64,000 nucleotides of DNA from NCBI RefSeq assembly GCF_001653565.1, contig NZ_LYPB01000054.1, forward strand, positions 19,533 to 83,532. The letters are read 5' to 3'. A program made the position numbers and the translations under genes. The notes beneath the pieces are model-generated. The model was not told the DNA's origin, ran no database searches, and was given only the letters and a program-made list of their open reading frames with translations. Source of the stretch: Paenibacillus oryzisoli (GTDB lineage Bacteria; Bacillota; Bacilli; Paenibacillales; NBRC-103111). Positions within the stretch are counted from its first letter, which is position 1; every line of letters begins with the position of its first letter. Below are positions 1 through 9,905 of this stretch, one piece after another.

Positions 1-414
1 AAAATGGCTAACATTCTCGATGCGCCATTCGCGATGATGATCAAGAAGCGCCCTGAGCACAACGAATCCGTGATTACACACGTTATTGGGGATGTTGCAG
101 GACGCACACCGATCATTATCGAGGATCTAATTGATACAGGTACAACCATCGTTAACGTGGTGGAAAGTCTCAAAGAACGCGGCGCGCTTGATGTCTACAT
201 CTGTGCCACACACCCTGTGTTCTCTGGCCCAGCGCTGCAACGTCTGGATCACCCTAGCATTAAAGAAGTTATCATTACAGATTCCATCGCAATTCCAGAG
301 GGGCATTCAGATAAGTTTAATGTGCTTTCCGTAGCACCTTTACTGTCGGATGCGGTTCGCATTATTACTGACGGCGGTTCCCTGTCCTCCCTATTCAAAT
401 ACGGCGGCGTATAG
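1..414 (+). CDS. prs: Ribose-phosphate pyrophosphokinase (PRPP synthetase), C-terminal part, 5' end outside window
   Basis: The enzyme makes PRPP from ribose 5-phosphate and ATP in the cytoplasm, feeding nucleotide, histidine and tryptophan synthesis. Only about the last 137 residues are present; the reading frame is open to base 1, so the gene starts upstream of the window. The ribose-phosphate binding loop is visible as DLIDTGTTI (around residues 42-50 of the visible part), preceded by the conserved GDVAGRTPIII stretch, and the end SLSSLFKYGG is typical of the family. Identification is firm; whether this is the main prs or the second copy that many Paenibacillus genomes carry near histidine genes cannot be decided from this fragment. 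Confidence 0.9.
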   Translation, partial: KMANILDAPFAMMIKKRPEHNESVITHVIGDVAGRTPIIIEDLIDTGTTIVNVVESLKERGALDVYICATHPVFSGPALQRLDHPSIKEVIITDSIAIPEGHSDKFNVLSVAPLLSDAVRIITDGGSLSSLFKYGGV

Positions 415-442
415 GCCCATATCTTACCTTCGGATATTGTTT

Positions 443-470
443 TTGGCTTCTAAGAGATCTATGGTATAAT
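443..470 (+). promoter_or_regulatory. SigA-type promoter of the TPR gene
   Basis: TTGGCT (443-448), a 16-bp spacer and TATAAT (465-470) lie just upstream of the ribosome binding site GGAGGTG at about 491. Seen directly; not tested. Confidence 0.6.
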
Positions 471-504
471 TTGAGTGTAATCAAATTGCCGGAGGTGTCT
501 TGCT

Positions 505-2241
505 ATGGAAAAGAAAAAGCGCATATCCGAAGCGCCAAAACCAAAAGTTATCTCAATTAACATGGATGCCGCGTTCTTTTTCGAGAGAGCGGTTCAATCT
601 TTGGATCGGTTTCATTATGATAAGGCATTGAAATATTTCCGGCGGGCTGCAGAGTATGAGCAGGATAATCCTGTGAATCACTGCAATCTCGCAGGAGTTC
701 TCTCCGAAGTGGGCAATTATGACGAGTCGAACCAAATTTTGCAGCATATCCTTGAAACCATCGATCCCGAGATGACAGAATGTCACTTTTATATGGCGAA
801 CAACTATGCCAACATGGAAAACTTCGAGCAAGCGGAACAGGCATTGGTTCGGTATTTGGAGAATGACCCGACAGGGCAATTCATGGACGAATCCGAAGAA
901 ATGATGGAAATGCTTAGCTACGAGCTTGATCGTCCCGCCCCTCTCACTAGCATCAAGAGTCGAGAAGGGCTGTTCGAGCATGATAAGGCCCGTGCGTTGC
1001 TTGAGGAAGGGAAGTTCGCAGAGGCCGTAAGGCAGTTGGAGAATCTGGTGAAGAAGCAGCCTGACTTTACAGCCGCTCGTAATAATTTGGCATTGGCTTA
1101 TTATTATATGGGCCAATTCGAGAAGGCGATGGAAACGATCCGCGAGGTGCTGGTTATTGATCCTGGTAATCTACATGCACTCTGCAATATGGCGATATTC
1201 CATCAACATTTTGGCAACAAAAAGGAACTGGCAGAGCTGACTGCATTGTTAGGCAAGACGTTTCCGTTCCAGCAAGAACATGTGTTCAAGCTGGCAACGA
1301 CGATGGGCATTCTTGCTCAGCATGAGAAAGCTTACCATCTATTCAAGCGTCTATTGAAGGCGGGAGATGGGGGCACTGATCCTTGTCTGTACCATTATGC
1401 AGCTGTAGCAGCCTGCCATATTGGACGTTTCGCTGAAGCCTACCGCTTGTGGAAGCAGGTTCAGAAGTTAGATCCAGGTGCTGAAATTTCCAAGTTCTAC
1501 TTAGAGCAATTGCGAATGAGAGAGAAGTCGGTGCTCCCACTGACTTGGAGTTATCACTATCATCTGCCGTTCGAGGAACAGTTCCGTGCGCTTGAGAGAT
1601 CTACGCAGGGCATTCCTGATCAACTGAAGAAAGACCCGCTTGTGCGGTCATCCTTCTTCTGGGCTTTGCGACATGGCGATGTAGAAACGAAACTTCAAGT
1701 TATTCAAGCCTTTGGCTTGATTGCCGACAACGAAGTGAGAGACGCGCTTCAGGATTTCATTCTGGATCACAAAGAGGATGATTACTTGAAGAAGGTGGCC
1801 ATTTTCGTTCTGCGCAGTATGGGCATCCGGGAGTCACTTCCTGCTTATCTCGAAAATAAAAACATCATGGTAGAAGCTTCTCCGTATTCGCCTCAACTTC
1901 CCGTATGGGATGCATCATGGCAGCGAGTGATGGAAACAGCGCTATCGCATATGCACAAACGTTACGATATGGTTCAACAGTATGACTTAGAAATTCTGTG
2001 GGTTGAATTTCTGACGAAGGTGTACCCGAACGTGCCTAAGATTCACAAGTCAGCAGGCTGGGCAGCGGCGTTGGAATATTTGATTGCCAAAATGCATCGA
2101 CGTACGATTTCCTATCAGGAAGTAGCTTCGCGTTATGGCGTGACGGTATCCACGGTCAGTCGGCATGTGAAGCACATCGACGATACGTGTGGCTTACGTG
2201 AGAAAATGGATGCGATTTTCAATAAATTTACGAGTCTTTGA
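505..2241 (+). CDS. TPR-repeat protein with C-terminal helix-turn-helix
   Basis: This 578-residue soluble protein has several tetratricopeptide repeats (roughly residues 20-330, for example ALKYFRRAAEYEQDNP and EKAMETIREVLVIDPGN). A HEAT-like helical part follows at about 360-450, and a C-terminal helix-turn-helix ends it at about 530-560 (ISYQEVASRYGVTVSTVSRH). It starts at ATG 505 behind GGAGGTG and has its own promoter. Genes of this layout commonly sit before trxB in Paenibacillus. The combination suggests a scaffold or regulator, but the target is unknown. The HTH resembles the one in the SEC-C/TPR protein at 25726-27072, so the two may belong to one family of TPR regulators. Confidence 0.85.
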   Translation: MEKKKRISEAPKPKVISINMDAAFFFERAVQSLDRFHYDKALKYFRRAAEYEQDNPVNHCNLAGVLSEVGNYDESNQILQHILETIDPEMTECHFYMANNYANMENFEQAEQALVRYLENDPTGQFMDESEEMMEMLSYELDRPAPLTSIKSREGLFEHDKARALLEEGKFAEAVRQLENLVKKQPDFTAARNNLALAYYYMGQFEKAMETIREVLVIDPGNLHALCNMAIFHQHFGNKKELAELTALLGKTFPFQQEHVFKLATTMGILAQHEKAYHLFKRLLKAGDGGTDPCLYHYAAVAACHIGRFAEAYRLWKQVQKLDPGAEISKFYLEQLRMREKSVLPLTWSYHYHLPFEEQFRALERSTQGIPDQLKKDPLVRSSFFWALRHGDVETKLQVIQAFGLIADNEVRDALQDFILDHKEDDYLKKVAIFVLRSMGIRESLPAYLENKNIMVEASPYSPQLPVWDASWQRVMETALSHMHKRYDMVQQYDLEILWVEFLTKVYPNVPKIHKSAGWAAALEYLIAKMHRRTISYQEVASRYGVTVSTVSRHVKHIDDTCGLREKMDAIFNKFTSL

Positions 2242-2242
2242 T

Positions 2243-2278
2243 AGCCGAGCTTGATGCATCATGAAAGCCTCGGCTTTC
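2243..2278 (+). terminator. Weak terminator-like hairpin after the TPR gene
   Basis: AGCCGAG (2243-2249) pairs with CTCGGCT (2269-2275) and is followed by only a short T run, so termination may be partial. Confidence 0.5.
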
Positions 2279-2390
2279 ATACATATATATAAACGGATTG
2301 TTCGTGCCGTAAACGGCAGATGAGCAATCACTGATTGTCACGCTAATTAAAGAGAGCTTTCCCAAGGAAAGCACCTAGGAGGGAAATCAT

Positions 2391-3338
2391 ATGTATAAAT
2401 CAGTCGTAGTAGGAACAGGGCCATCCGGTCTAACAGCAGCTATTTACTTGGCGCGTGCGAATCTAAGCCCACTTGTCATTGAAGGACCAGAACCAGGCGG
2501 ACAGTTGACAACAACTACCGAAGTAGAAAACTTCCCAGGATTTCCTGAAGGGATTATGGGACCGGAATTAATGGAGAACATGCGCAAGCAGGCTGAACGC
2601 TTTGGTGCTGAATTCAAAACAGGTTGGGTTAATTCCGTTGAATTAACGAACCGTCCATTTAAACTGCAAGTAGAAGGCCTAGGCGAAATCGAAACAGAAA
2701 CGCTGATTATCTCAACAGGTGCATCTGCTAGATTGCTTGGCATCTCCAATGAGAGAGAAAACATCGGACGCGGTGTAAGTACATGTGCAACATGTGATGG
2801 ATTCTTCTTCCGCGGCAAAAAGATTATCGTCGTTGGCGGCGGTGACTCCGCGATGGAAGAAGCAAACTTCTTGACTCGTTTCGCGTCGGAAGTGCGTTTG
2901 GTTCATCGTCGTGATGAACTTCGTGCATCCAAAATTATGCAAGACCGTGCTCGCGGAAACGAGAAGGTGAAGTGGTCACTGAATAACACGCCATTAGAAG
3001 TTGTGGCGGGAGATAAAGGTGTTACTGGCCTTAAAGTGAAAAACAACCAAACAGGTGAAGATGAAATCCTTGAAACAGACGGTATTTTCGTAGCGATCGG
3101 TCATACACCGAATACGAAATTCCTCGGTGGACAAATCGACACGGATGAGCATGGCTACATCGTCGTGAAGCCAGGAACAACAGAAACGAATATCCCAGGC
3201 GTATTCGCTTGTGGTGATGTGCAAGATACGAAGTATCGCCAGGCTATTACAGCTGCTGGAAGCGGTTGTGCGGCGGCGTTGGAAGCTGAGAAGTTCCTTG
3301 AAGGCAACAGCGTGCATGACTGGAGTATTTCCCTGTAA
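2391..3338 (+). CDS. trxB: Thioredoxin-disulfide reductase
   Basis: This FAD/NADPH flavoenzyme reduces thioredoxin in the cytoplasm. Its 315 residues match the low-molecular-weight family length. An N-terminal FAD Rossmann motif GTGPSG is at residues 8-13, the redox-active CATC at 132-135, the NADPH motif GGGDSA at about 149-154, and the FAD-binding end VFACGDVQD at about 277-285. The start is ATG 2391 behind AGGAGGG. It is separated from the TPR gene by about 150 bp with a weak hairpin and is closed by a clear terminator, so it is probably monocistronic or read partly from upstream. Confidence 0.97.
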   Translation: MYKSVVVGTGPSGLTAAIYLARANLSPLVIEGPEPGGQLTTTTEVENFPGFPEGIMGPELMENMRKQAERFGAEFKTGWVNSVELTNRPFKLQVEGLGEIETETLIISTGASARLLGISNERENIGRGVSTCATCDGFFFRGKKIIVVGGGDSAMEEANFLTRFASEVRLVHRRDELRASKIMQDRARGNEKVKWSLNNTPLEVVAGDKGVTGLKVKNNQTGEDEILETDGIFVAIGHTPNTKFLGGQIDTDEHGYIVVKPGTTETNIPGVFACGDVQDTKYRQAITAAGSGCAAALEAEKFLEGNSVHDWSISL

Positions 3339-3357
3339 GTCGTTATGGCAATAAGTT

Positions 3358-3393
3358 AACGTGGAGGGCTCATCTCTCCACGTTTTCTCTTTT
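3358..3393 (+). terminator. Rho-independent terminator of trxB
   Basis: A 9-bp perfect stem AACGTGGAG (3358-3366) / CTCCACGTT (3376-3384) is followed by TTCTCTTTT. Confidence 0.85.
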
Positions 3394-3412
3394 GACAGGG
3401 TGTGGTTGAATC

Positions 3413-3441
3413 TTGACCTCCCGGCAGTGTTGTCTTATAGT
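3413..3441 (+). promoter_or_regulatory. SigA-type promoter of the glucokinase gene
   Basis: TTGACC (3413-3418), a 17-bp spacer and TATAGT (3436-3441). It leaves a leader of about 120 nt before the start at 3569; no recognised riboswitch is seen in that leader. Confidence 0.7.
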
Positions 3442-3568
3442 GGGAACAGGTGTATAAGTAAGCCTCACAAAGTGGAGAGTTGCCTTCGACGCATATTCCA
3501 ATTACTTTGCGGGGACCCCAGACATTTTTTATTGAAAATTTTATGATTATTCATGAGGTGACCTTGTA

Positions 3569-4516
3569 ATGTCCAGTCAAATTTATATCGGTGTAGATCT
3601 AGGTGGCACGAATATTAAAGTGGGTATTTGTGATGAGCAAGGAAAGCTTCTGAAGACGTTAGAAGGGCCTACTTCACCTGAACTTGGTGCTGAGTCGGTT
3701 CTTGAGCGTATTGCGCAATATGTACGTCAAGTTGTAGAAGAGTCCGACTATTCGTGGGAGCAAGTTGCTGGAATTGGCGCGGGGTTAGCTGGATTTATGG
3801 ATATTCCAGAAGGCTTCGTGAAATTCTCACCGAACTTGCAATGGCATAATGTACCGGCCAAGAAGACGCTCGAAGCACTTCTCGGTAAACAAGTCAAAAT
3901 TGATAATGATGCGAATGTAGCTGCGCTTGGTGAAGCTTGGTCCGGAGCGGGAGCGGGTATTCCGAACGTTGTATGTTATACGCTTGGAACAGGTGTTGGC
4001 GGCGGTATCATTATTAACGGTAAAATTTATCAAGGGTCTGCTGGTATGGCTGGCGAACTTGGTCATATGTCTATCGTCCCTGACATTGAAGCGATTCAGT
4101 GTGGTTGTGGTCAAATGGGCTGTCTTGAAACCGTTTCTTCGGCAACGGGTATCGTGCGTATGGCGAAGGAAGCAGTGGAACGCGGAGAGCGTACATCACT
4201 GGCTCTTCACGAGAAGATTGAAGCTAAGCATGTGTTCGATGATGCCAAAAGCGGAGATGAAGTAGCTTTGCGCATTGTGAATCGTGCCGCGTATTACATC
4301 GGACGTTCCATGGCAGCCCTGGCTGTTGTCATTAATCCGAAGCGTTTTATTATTGGCGGTGGTGTTTCGAAGGCAGGGGAAATTCTATTCCAACCGATTC
4401 GTGACACATTCATCAAATTTACACCAGAAGCGGCAGCTGAGGGTGTTGAGATTGTTGCTGCTACACTTGGTAATGATGCGGGTGTTGTAGGTGCGGCAGG
4501 ATTGAATTTACGATAG
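3569..4516 (+). CDS. glcK: ROK-family glucokinase
   Basis: It phosphorylates glucose to glucose 6-phosphate with ATP. The 315 residues carry the phosphate-binding N-terminus GVDLGGTNIKVG (residues 8-19). The catalytic loop is IDNDANVAALGE, and the ROK zinc-binding signature follows as CGCGQMGC after the conserved GHMS histidine. It has no N-terminal DNA-binding domain, so it is a kinase rather than a ROK repressor. The start is ATG 3569 behind GAGGTG. It has its own promoter and lies just upstream of rapZ, as in several Bacillota. Confidence 0.93.
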   Translation: MSSQIYIGVDLGGTNIKVGICDEQGKLLKTLEGPTSPELGAESVLERIAQYVRQVVEESDYSWEQVAGIGAGLAGFMDIPEGFVKFSPNLQWHNVPAKKTLEALLGKQVKIDNDANVAALGEAWSGAGAGIPNVVCYTLGTGVGGGIIINGKIYQGSAGMAGELGHMSIVPDIEAIQCGCGQMGCLETVSSATGIVRMAKEAVERGERTSLALHEKIEAKHVFDDAKSGDEVALRIVNRAAYYIGRSMAALAVVINPKRFIIGGGVSKAGEILFQPIRDTFIKFTPEAAAEGVEIVAATLGNDAGVVGAAGLNLR

Positions 4517-4595
4517 AAGGTTAGACCGGGTTCGTAGAACTGGATGAGATAAGCTGATCTGATCTGCGAGAGCTCCCCAAAGGAAGGTGTCAGGC

Positions 4596-5483
4596 ATGGA
4601 AGAGAACCACCCTTTAGCGAAACTGGTCATTATTACAGGGATGTCGGGTGCAGGTAAGACAATTGCTGTTCAAAGTATGGAGGATCTAGGATTCTTCTGC
4701 GTGGATAACTTACCTCCCGTCCTGATTCCGAAGTTTGCTGAATTAATCGTGCAATCGATGGGTAAAATCGGTAAAGTCGCCTTGGTTATTGATTTGCGCG
4801 GACGTGAGTTTTTCACTGCGCTCCAAGAGTCTTTACGTTATATCCAAGAAAATTACACCCTTAGCTATGAAATTTTATTCTTAGATGCAACGGATGGGAC
4901 GCTTGTTCAGCGGTACAAAGAGAGCCGTCGCCGCCATCCGTTGGCTCCAGACGGTGCGCCGCTTGAGGGTATTGGTCTTGAACGTAAGTTGCTAGAAGAA
5001 CTCAAGGGTCTGGCAACACAGGTGATTGACACTAGCAGCCTGAAACCCGTGCAATTGAAGGAAAGAATTATTTCTCGGTTCACCAATCTAGAAGCTAACC
5101 GCATATCTATAAATGTAATCTCTTTCGGGTTTAAGTATGGTGTCCCAATTGACGCCGATCTTATCTTCGATGTGCGCTTCTTGCCTAATCCTCACTATGT
5201 GGAGCAGCTTCGTCCGCAAACGGGTCAGGACCCCGATGTGTATGACTATGTGATGAAGTGGTCAGAGACGCAAGAATTCCTGACAAAGCTGCTGGATATG
5301 CTCAATTTCTTGATGCCTCAGTACAAGAAAGAAGGCAAGAGCCAAGTTGTTGTTGGTATTGGTTGCACAGGGGGTAAACATCGTTCGGTTGCCATTACGG
5401 AATATCTAGGTAAAGTCATGGGGAACAGTGAGACGGAGACCGTGCGTCTAAGTCATCGAGATTCCGAGCGGGACCGTTTATAG
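4596..5483 (+). CDS. rapZ: RapZ/YvcJ nucleotide-binding protein
   Basis: A P-loop ATP/GTP-binding protein of 295 residues. In E. coli RapZ is an adaptor for RNase E that controls glmS through small RNAs; in B. subtilis the homologue YvcJ affects competence. Walker A GMSGAGKT spans residues 15-22, and the C-terminal [10 protein letters not shown] is the conserved family motif. A GTG at 4587 is in frame, but the Shine-Dalgarno AGGAAGG (4581-4587) overlaps it and sits 8 nt before ATG 4596, so 4596 is chosen. It is followed 31 bp later by yvcK, the usual order. Confidence 0.93.
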   Translation: MEENHPLAKLVIITGMSGAGKTIAVQSMEDLGFFCVDNLPPVLIPKFAELIVQSMGKIGKVALVIDLRGREFFTALQESLRYIQENYTLSYEILFLDATDGTLVQRYKESRRRHPLAPDGAPLEGIGLERKLLEELKGLATQVIDTSSLKPVQLKERIISRFTNLEANRISINVISFGFKYGVPIDADLIFDVRFLPNPHYVEQLRPQTGQDPDVYDYVMKWSETQEFLTKLLDMLNFLMPQYKKEGKSQVVVGIGCTGGKHRSVAITEYLGKVMGNSETETVRLSHRDSERDRL

Positions 5484-5514
5484 ACGGCTATGTCAGTAAG
5501 AGGGTGAAAGAAGT

Positions 5515-6498
5515 ATGGAGCTTGGTCAATTACAACGTAAGCCCAGAATAGTCGTTATTGGCGGTGGAACAGGGCTCTCTGTAATGCTAAGAGGACTGAA
5601 GGAAAAACCGGTTGATATTACTGCTATCGTAACCGTTGCAGACGATGGAGGAAGCTCTGGCATTCTACGAAGTGAATTGCAGATGCCGCCACCGGGTGAC
5701 ATTCGAAATGTGCTAACATCTTTAGCAGACGTTGAACCGTTGTTGTCATTGATGCTTCAGTATCGATTTCAGAACGGTACAGGTTTAGCCGGACACAGTC
5801 TGGGAAATCTAATACTAGCGGCATTGACAGATATTACAGGTGACTTTGTTACTGCCGTGCAAGAAATGAATCGTGTATTTGCTGTTCGCGGGAGGGTGCT
5901 CCCGGCTTCGAATCAAGCGATCGTATTAAAAGCCATTATGGAGGACGGGACTTTAGTTGTTGGTGAGTCCAAAATTCCGAAGGCCGATGGGCGGATCAAG
6001 AAAGTATTCATTGAACCGGCAGGGGTAACACCACTGACAGAAGCTATTCAGGCGATACGCGAAGCAGATGCCATCTTGTGCGGTCCTGGCAGTTTATATA
6101 CAAGTTTGCTGCCGAATTTGCTCGTTCCAGGGATTGTTGAAGAAATCGTGGCATCGAATGCAGTGAAATTGTTCATTTGTAATGTCATGACACAGCCGGG
6201 CGAAACCGATGATTACTCAGTCAGCGATCATCTGGATGCAATTTATGATCACTTAGGTCAGCATTTGTTTGATTATGTGATCGTGAATAATGGTGAGATT
6301 CCACCGCAGGTGCAAGCCAAATATGCGGAAAAAGGTTCCAAAGCGGTTCATTTAGACCTGGATGAAGTGACGAAAAGAGGATATCGCGTAATTGCAGATC
6401 GACTGGTCTTATTCCGTACCTATCTTCGTCATGATGCAGAGAAATTGAGTGACCATATCTATCAGCTCGTCGAAAGCTGGCTGTTAAGGAAGAAGTGA
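5515..6498 (+). CDS. yvcK: YvcK/CofD-like protein (gluconeogenesis and cell-shape factor)
   Basis: This 327-residue CofD-fold protein is known in B. subtilis to be needed for growth on gluconeogenic carbon sources and for correct PBP1 localisation; it binds UDP-sugars. The glycine-rich GGGTGLS lies at residues 16-22, and DDGGSSG and PPGDIRN follow as expected. The start is ATG 5515 behind a purine-rich site. Its stop overlaps the GTG start of whiA by 4 bp (GTGA), so the two are translationally coupled within the rapZ-yvcK-whiA-crh cluster. Confidence 0.94.
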   Translation: MELGQLQRKPRIVVIGGGTGLSVMLRGLKEKPVDITAIVTVADDGGSSGILRSELQMPPPGDIRNVLTSLADVEPLLSLMLQYRFQNGTGLAGHSLGNLILAALTDITGDFVTAVQEMNRVFAVRGRVLPASNQAIVLKAIMEDGTLVVGESKIPKADGRIKKVFIEPAGVTPLTEAIQAIREADAILCGPGSLYTSLLPNLLVPGIVEEIVASNAVKLFICNVMTQPGETDDYSVSDHLDAIYDHLGQHLFDYVIVNNGEIPPQVQAKYAEKGSKAVHLDLDEVTKRGYRVIADRLVLFRTYLRHDAEKLSDHIYQLVESWLLRKK

Positions 6499-7436
6499 GT
6501 CCCTTGTCCTTTGCGGCAACAACCAAAAAAGAGTTAACGTTAATTAATGATTCGGAGTCATGCTGTGAAAAAGCGGAGCTGTCCGCACTCATTCGGATGA
6601 ATGGTGCGGTTCAGTTAACGAATCAGCGTGTCGTGCTGGATGTCTCCACGGAGAATGCAGCGATTGCCCGGCGAATTTACTCGCTGATCAAGAAGACGTA
6701 TAATACACACACGGAGTTGCTCGTGCGTAAGAAAATGCGTCTAAAGAAGAATAATGTGTATATTGTTAGGGTCCCCGGTCAAGTACAAGAGCTACTCAGT
6801 GATTTGAAGATTGTCTCTGAGGGGTTTATTTTTACGACAGGTATTAACAAGGACATTATTCGCGGCAATTGCTGCAAGCGTGCTTATCTTCGAGGAGCTT
6901 TCATGGCTGGCGGTTCTGTCAATAATCCCGAAGGATCTTCGTATCATTTGGAAATCGCTTCGATTTATGAAGAACACTGTAAAGCTTTGACCCAGCTTGC
7001 GAACAAGTTTGACTTGAACGCCCGTTTCATTGAACGTAAGAAAGGGTTCGTGCTGTATATCAAGGAAGGCGAGAAAATTATTGAGTTTCTCAATATCATT
7101 GGAGCTCATCAGGCGCTATTGCGCTTCGAGGATGTTCGGATTATGAAGGATATGAGGAATTCCGTTAATCGCATCGTGAACTGTGAAACGGCGAACTTGA
7201 ACAAAACGATCGGGGCAGCCGTCAGGCAAATCGAAAATATTCGATTGTTGCAGCGGGAGATCGGTCTAGATAGCTTACCTGATAAGTTAAGAGAGGTTGC
7301 GGAGATCAGACTCGCGCACCCCGACTTGAATTTGAAGGAAGTTGGCGACATGCTTTCGGGCAGTGTTAGCAAGTCAGGTGTGAATCATCGTCTGCGGAAA
7401 ATAGACGAATTAGCCGAAAAACACCGAAATTCGTAG
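6495..7436 (+). CDS. whiA: DNA-binding protein WhiA
   Basis: WhiA is a 313-residue protein made of a LAGLIDADG homing-endonuclease-like N-terminal domain and a C-terminal helix-turn-helix ([20 protein letters not shown], about residues 278-298). In sporulating actinobacteria it controls sporulation genes; in Bacillota it influences cell division and chromosome segregation. The GTG start at 6495 overlaps the yvcK stop. A TTG at 6504 is an alternative. The gene order is the conserved one, which makes the call firm. Confidence 0.95.
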   Translation: MSPLSFAATTKKELTLINDSESCCEKAELSALIRMNGAVQLTNQRVVLDVSTENAAIARRIYSLIKKTYNTHTELLVRKKMRLKKNNVYIVRVPGQVQELLSDLKIVSEGFIFTTGINKDIIRGNCCKRAYLRGAFMAGGSVNNPEGSSYHLEIASIYEEHCKALTQLANKFDLNARFIERKKGFVLYIKEGEKIIEFLNIIGAHQALLRFEDVRIMKDMRNSVNRIVNCETANLNKTIGAAVRQIENIRLLQREIGLDSLPDKLREVAEIRLAHPDLNLKEVGDMLSGSVSKSGVNHRLRKIDELAEKHRNS

Positions 7437-7504
7437 GAAAACTTGAGCTGTACAACGCTTGTATAAGTTTTTCGCATTTTTTCTAGTGTACTTGAAGGAA
7501 AAAT

Positions 7505-7512
7505 GCTATAAT
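7505..7512 (+). promoter_or_regulatory. Extended -10 promoter before crh
   Basis: TGC-TATAAT (7505-7512) is an extended -10 with no good -35. It lies 70 bp upstream of crh, suggesting crh can be transcribed apart from whiA. Confidence 0.5.
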
Positions 7513-7583
7513 ATTAAAACATAAGGTATACGCTGTTATTAATAGTAATCCATATAAGCTCCACACTAGGGGGAATTAGTTCC

Positions 7584-7853
7584 ATGTCCAGACGTCCAGT
7601 CGTTGTGAAGTTGAGAACAGGACTTCATGCCAGACCTGCGGCATTGTTTGTTCAAGAGGCGAATAAGTTTTCATCCGAGATCTTTGTTGAGAAAGATGAG
7701 AAGAAAGTGAATGCAAAGAGCATCATGGGAATTATGAGTCTTGCGATCAGCACAGGGACCGAAGTCTTCATAAGTGCAGAAGGTTCGGATGCAGAGCAGG
7801 CTGTAAACGCTTTAGTCACATTAGTCAGTAAGGAAGAATTGGAAAACCAATAA
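7584..7853 (+). CDS. crh: Crh/HPr-family phosphocarrier with both His15 and Ser46
   Basis: This 89-residue protein has the HPr fold and occupies the conserved crh position after whiA. Its body is Crh-like (PAALFVQEANKF, KKVNAKSIMG). Ser46, the HPr kinase site used for CcpA co-repression, is present in KSIMG. In B. subtilis Crh residue 15 is Gln, which removes PTS phosphotransfer, whereas here it is His (TGLHARPAA, residues 12-20), as in HPr. So the protein may act both in CcpA-dependent catabolite control and as a PTS carrier. Whether a separate ptsH exists is outside the window. Confidence 0.9.
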   Translation: MSRRPVVVKLRTGLHARPAALFVQEANKFSSEIFVEKDEKKVNAKSIMGIMSLAISTGTEVFISAEGSDAEQAVNALVTLVSKEELENQ

Positions 7854-7859
7854 TCCTAT

Positions 7860-7888
7860 AAAAGCCTACCTTTCGAGGGGGCTTTTTT
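7860..7888 (+). terminator. Rho-independent terminator of crh
   Basis: Stem AAAAGCC (7860-7866) / GGCTTTT (7880-7886) with T6; it closes the rapZ-yvcK-whiA-crh cluster. Confidence 0.8.
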
Positions 7889-8064
7889 GCAGTTTGCAGG
7901 TGGACATTTACTCTTTTGCTAAAAGTGTCGAAATTGTTAACAAATATTGGGATAAGCAACCTTTTTCGCTTGGCTACGTCTAATAAACGTGGTCATGATG
8001 GATAAGGCTATTAGTGTTTCTAGTAGCTCGCCTATCACAAGCTTGAAGAAGGAGCGAAAGTGAA

Positions 8065-9828
8065 ATGAATGTAGTAAGGAAAGAAATGATTGCTTTACTA
8101 GCTGTACTCATATTTCTAGTTAGCACAATTACAGCACCAGCCGCGCATGCGGTATCAACAAGCTCGTCCTTTATTTTACTTTATATCGATAAGTCAGAAG
8201 CATTCGTGAATCAAGAACAGATTCATTTGGAGTCACCATCTACCATTATTGACGGAAGCACGTTCGTTCCAGCCAAATTCTTGGGTGATACATTAGGTTT
8301 TCAAGTAGAGTGGAATGACCTATCCCGTACGATTCAAATGTCGCCTCCGGGTACTAACATCGTGCTAGATCCTGATCATAAGACGGTGACAACGAATGAG
8401 GTGGATATCCCCTTTAAGTCGGTAGCTGCTATCGTGAATGGCAAGTTGCTTGTAAAACTGACTTGGTTGGCTGATTACATGGGTGCCAAGTATACCTATA
8501 ATAGTGAGCTAAGACGTGTCGAGATCGTTCATTTTAAAGCGCCTGAGGGCATCTACATCGATCAAGACAGCAATTCTCGTCCAGTTGCTAAGTTCGCTAC
8601 TGCGAAGCCTACCTACAGGCTTGGTGAGCCTGTTAAGTACTTGGATTTGAGTTATGATCCAGATGCAGAAGGCATCGTATCCTTCGATTGGACCGGTAAG
8701 CAAGAGGCGTTCTTCAAAGCTGGTCAATATCCCGTAACCTTAACGGTTAAGGATGGTCATGGGCATGTGAGCAAGTTGTTCAAAAGTTTTGTGACAGTTG
8801 TCAATGAACCGTACTTGTCAGAAGTCGAGTATCCGATTTATATGAAGCCGGTTGGTGGATTTATTAAAACCAATTGGACAACGATCTGGTCCCATTTTAA
8901 CGAGTTGCCGCTGCTGCCCAAAGATGTGAAAGAAGTTCAAGGACGTACGCTGCTTGTTAGTGACAGTCCAGAAGAATTCACAACAAGCGGTATTTTGTAT
9001 CAAGATAACATTAATGGTAAAGGGCGTTTGTACGCAGATCATATCAATGGTACGCAACAGAAGATGACGTTTGCCATCTTTGCAACGAACAACACGGACA
9101 AACCGATTACGATTAAAACAACGAATAAAGGCGAGGTTTACCCTTCCGTTTATGCGAATTTGATCGGCAGCGAAGCTTCCGTTGATTTCCTTCTTAATAA
9201 CGTGTACACGGATACCATGACGGTTCCGCCTAAAGCGAGTTATGTGTACGCGAAGTTGCCAGATTTTTATCCAGGTCAAGGTGTGAATTTGTTCTATGAT
9301 GTCGAAACGGACGGGGAGCTTCAAATGTCCTTCATCGCAACGGAAAAAATGCTGACACCAACGATCGTGAAGGAGTTGCCACTCCTTAGCTTTAACGGCC
9401 ATGTTCGCGGTACGTTCCCCGTATCCGAAATTGAATGGAAAATTGATGCCACGAGCTTTACGAAAGCCTCTAGGCTAACGATTGGAGATAATAAGACGGA
9501 TCCATTCGTCAAAGGCTACGACGTGATGCGTAAGCAAGTCGTGGAGAATGGCGGAAATTATGGGGTGGTCTATAAGATCCATGCGGATAAGCCGCGCAAA
9601 ATGGCCGTTATGATTATGGCCAGAGGCGGCGTGTTCAAGGGTCCGTTTAAAATCAACGGAGAAATCATTCCTGTACCGTATTCCGGTGTCATTACGGCTT
9701 TCGATGGCCTAGAAGTGCTGGCGCGTACGACTGGTACGGAGGATGCCTTAGATATCGAGTTTACGCCTCCAGCGGGCTCGGCATTCCCGATTGATTTGAT
9801 CTTCTATCCATTAGAAGATTTAAAATAA
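8065..9828 (+). CDS. Secreted copper-amine-oxidase-N-like (stalk) domain protein with PKD-like domain
   Basis: This 587-residue exported protein has a signal peptide (hydrophobic stretch at about residues 8-25, cleavage after AAHA). A 'stalk' domain follows at about 35-150 (DGSTFVPAKFLGDTLGFQVEWN, then KLTWLADYMGAKYTYN). This domain is common on the surface of Paenibacillus and relatives and named after the N-terminal domain of copper amine oxidase; it has no catalytic role. A PKD-like segment lies at about 170-245. The rest is an unrecognised beta-rich region. The start is ATG 8065, 10 nt after AAGGAG. Single gene with its own terminator; probable wall- or surface-associated structural role. 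Confidence 0.75.
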   Translation: MNVVRKEMIALLAVLIFLVSTITAPAAHAVSTSSSFILLYIDKSEAFVNQEQIHLESPSTIIDGSTFVPAKFLGDTLGFQVEWNDLSRTIQMSPPGTNIVLDPDHKTVTTNEVDIPFKSVAAIVNGKLLVKLTWLADYMGAKYTYNSELRRVEIVHFKAPEGIYIDQDSNSRPVAKFATAKPTYRLGEPVKYLDLSYDPDAEGIVSFDWTGKQEAFFKAGQYPVTLTVKDGHGHVSKLFKSFVTVVNEPYLSEVEYPIYMKPVGGFIKTNWTTIWSHFNELPLLPKDVKEVQGRTLLVSDSPEEFTTSGILYQDNINGKGRLYADHINGTQQKMTFAIFATNNTDKPITIKTTNKGEVYPSVYANLIGSEASVDFLLNNVYTDTMTVPPKASYVYAKLPDFYPGQGVNLFYDVETDGELQMSFIATEKMLTPTIVKELPLLSFNGHVRGTFPVSEIEWKIDATSFTKASRLTIGDNKTDPFVKGYDVMRKQVVENGGNYGVVYKIHADKPRKMAVMIMARGGVFKGPFKINGEIIPVPYSGVITAFDGLEVLARTTGTEDALDIEFTPPAGSAFPIDLIFYPLEDLK

Positions 9829-9845
9829 GATCATAAAAAGAGAAG

Positions 9846-9893
9846 AGCCTCAGGAGACTAGTGAATGAATCACTAGTTCTGCTGAGGCTTTTG
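9846..9893 (+). terminator. Terminator of the stalk-domain gene
   Basis: Outer stem AGCCTCAG (9846-9853) / CTGAGGCT (9882-9889), inner stem ACTAGTG (9857-9863) / CACTAGT (9871-9877), then TTTT. Confidence 0.85.
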
Positions 9894-9905
9894 TGCAAGG
9901 ACAAT

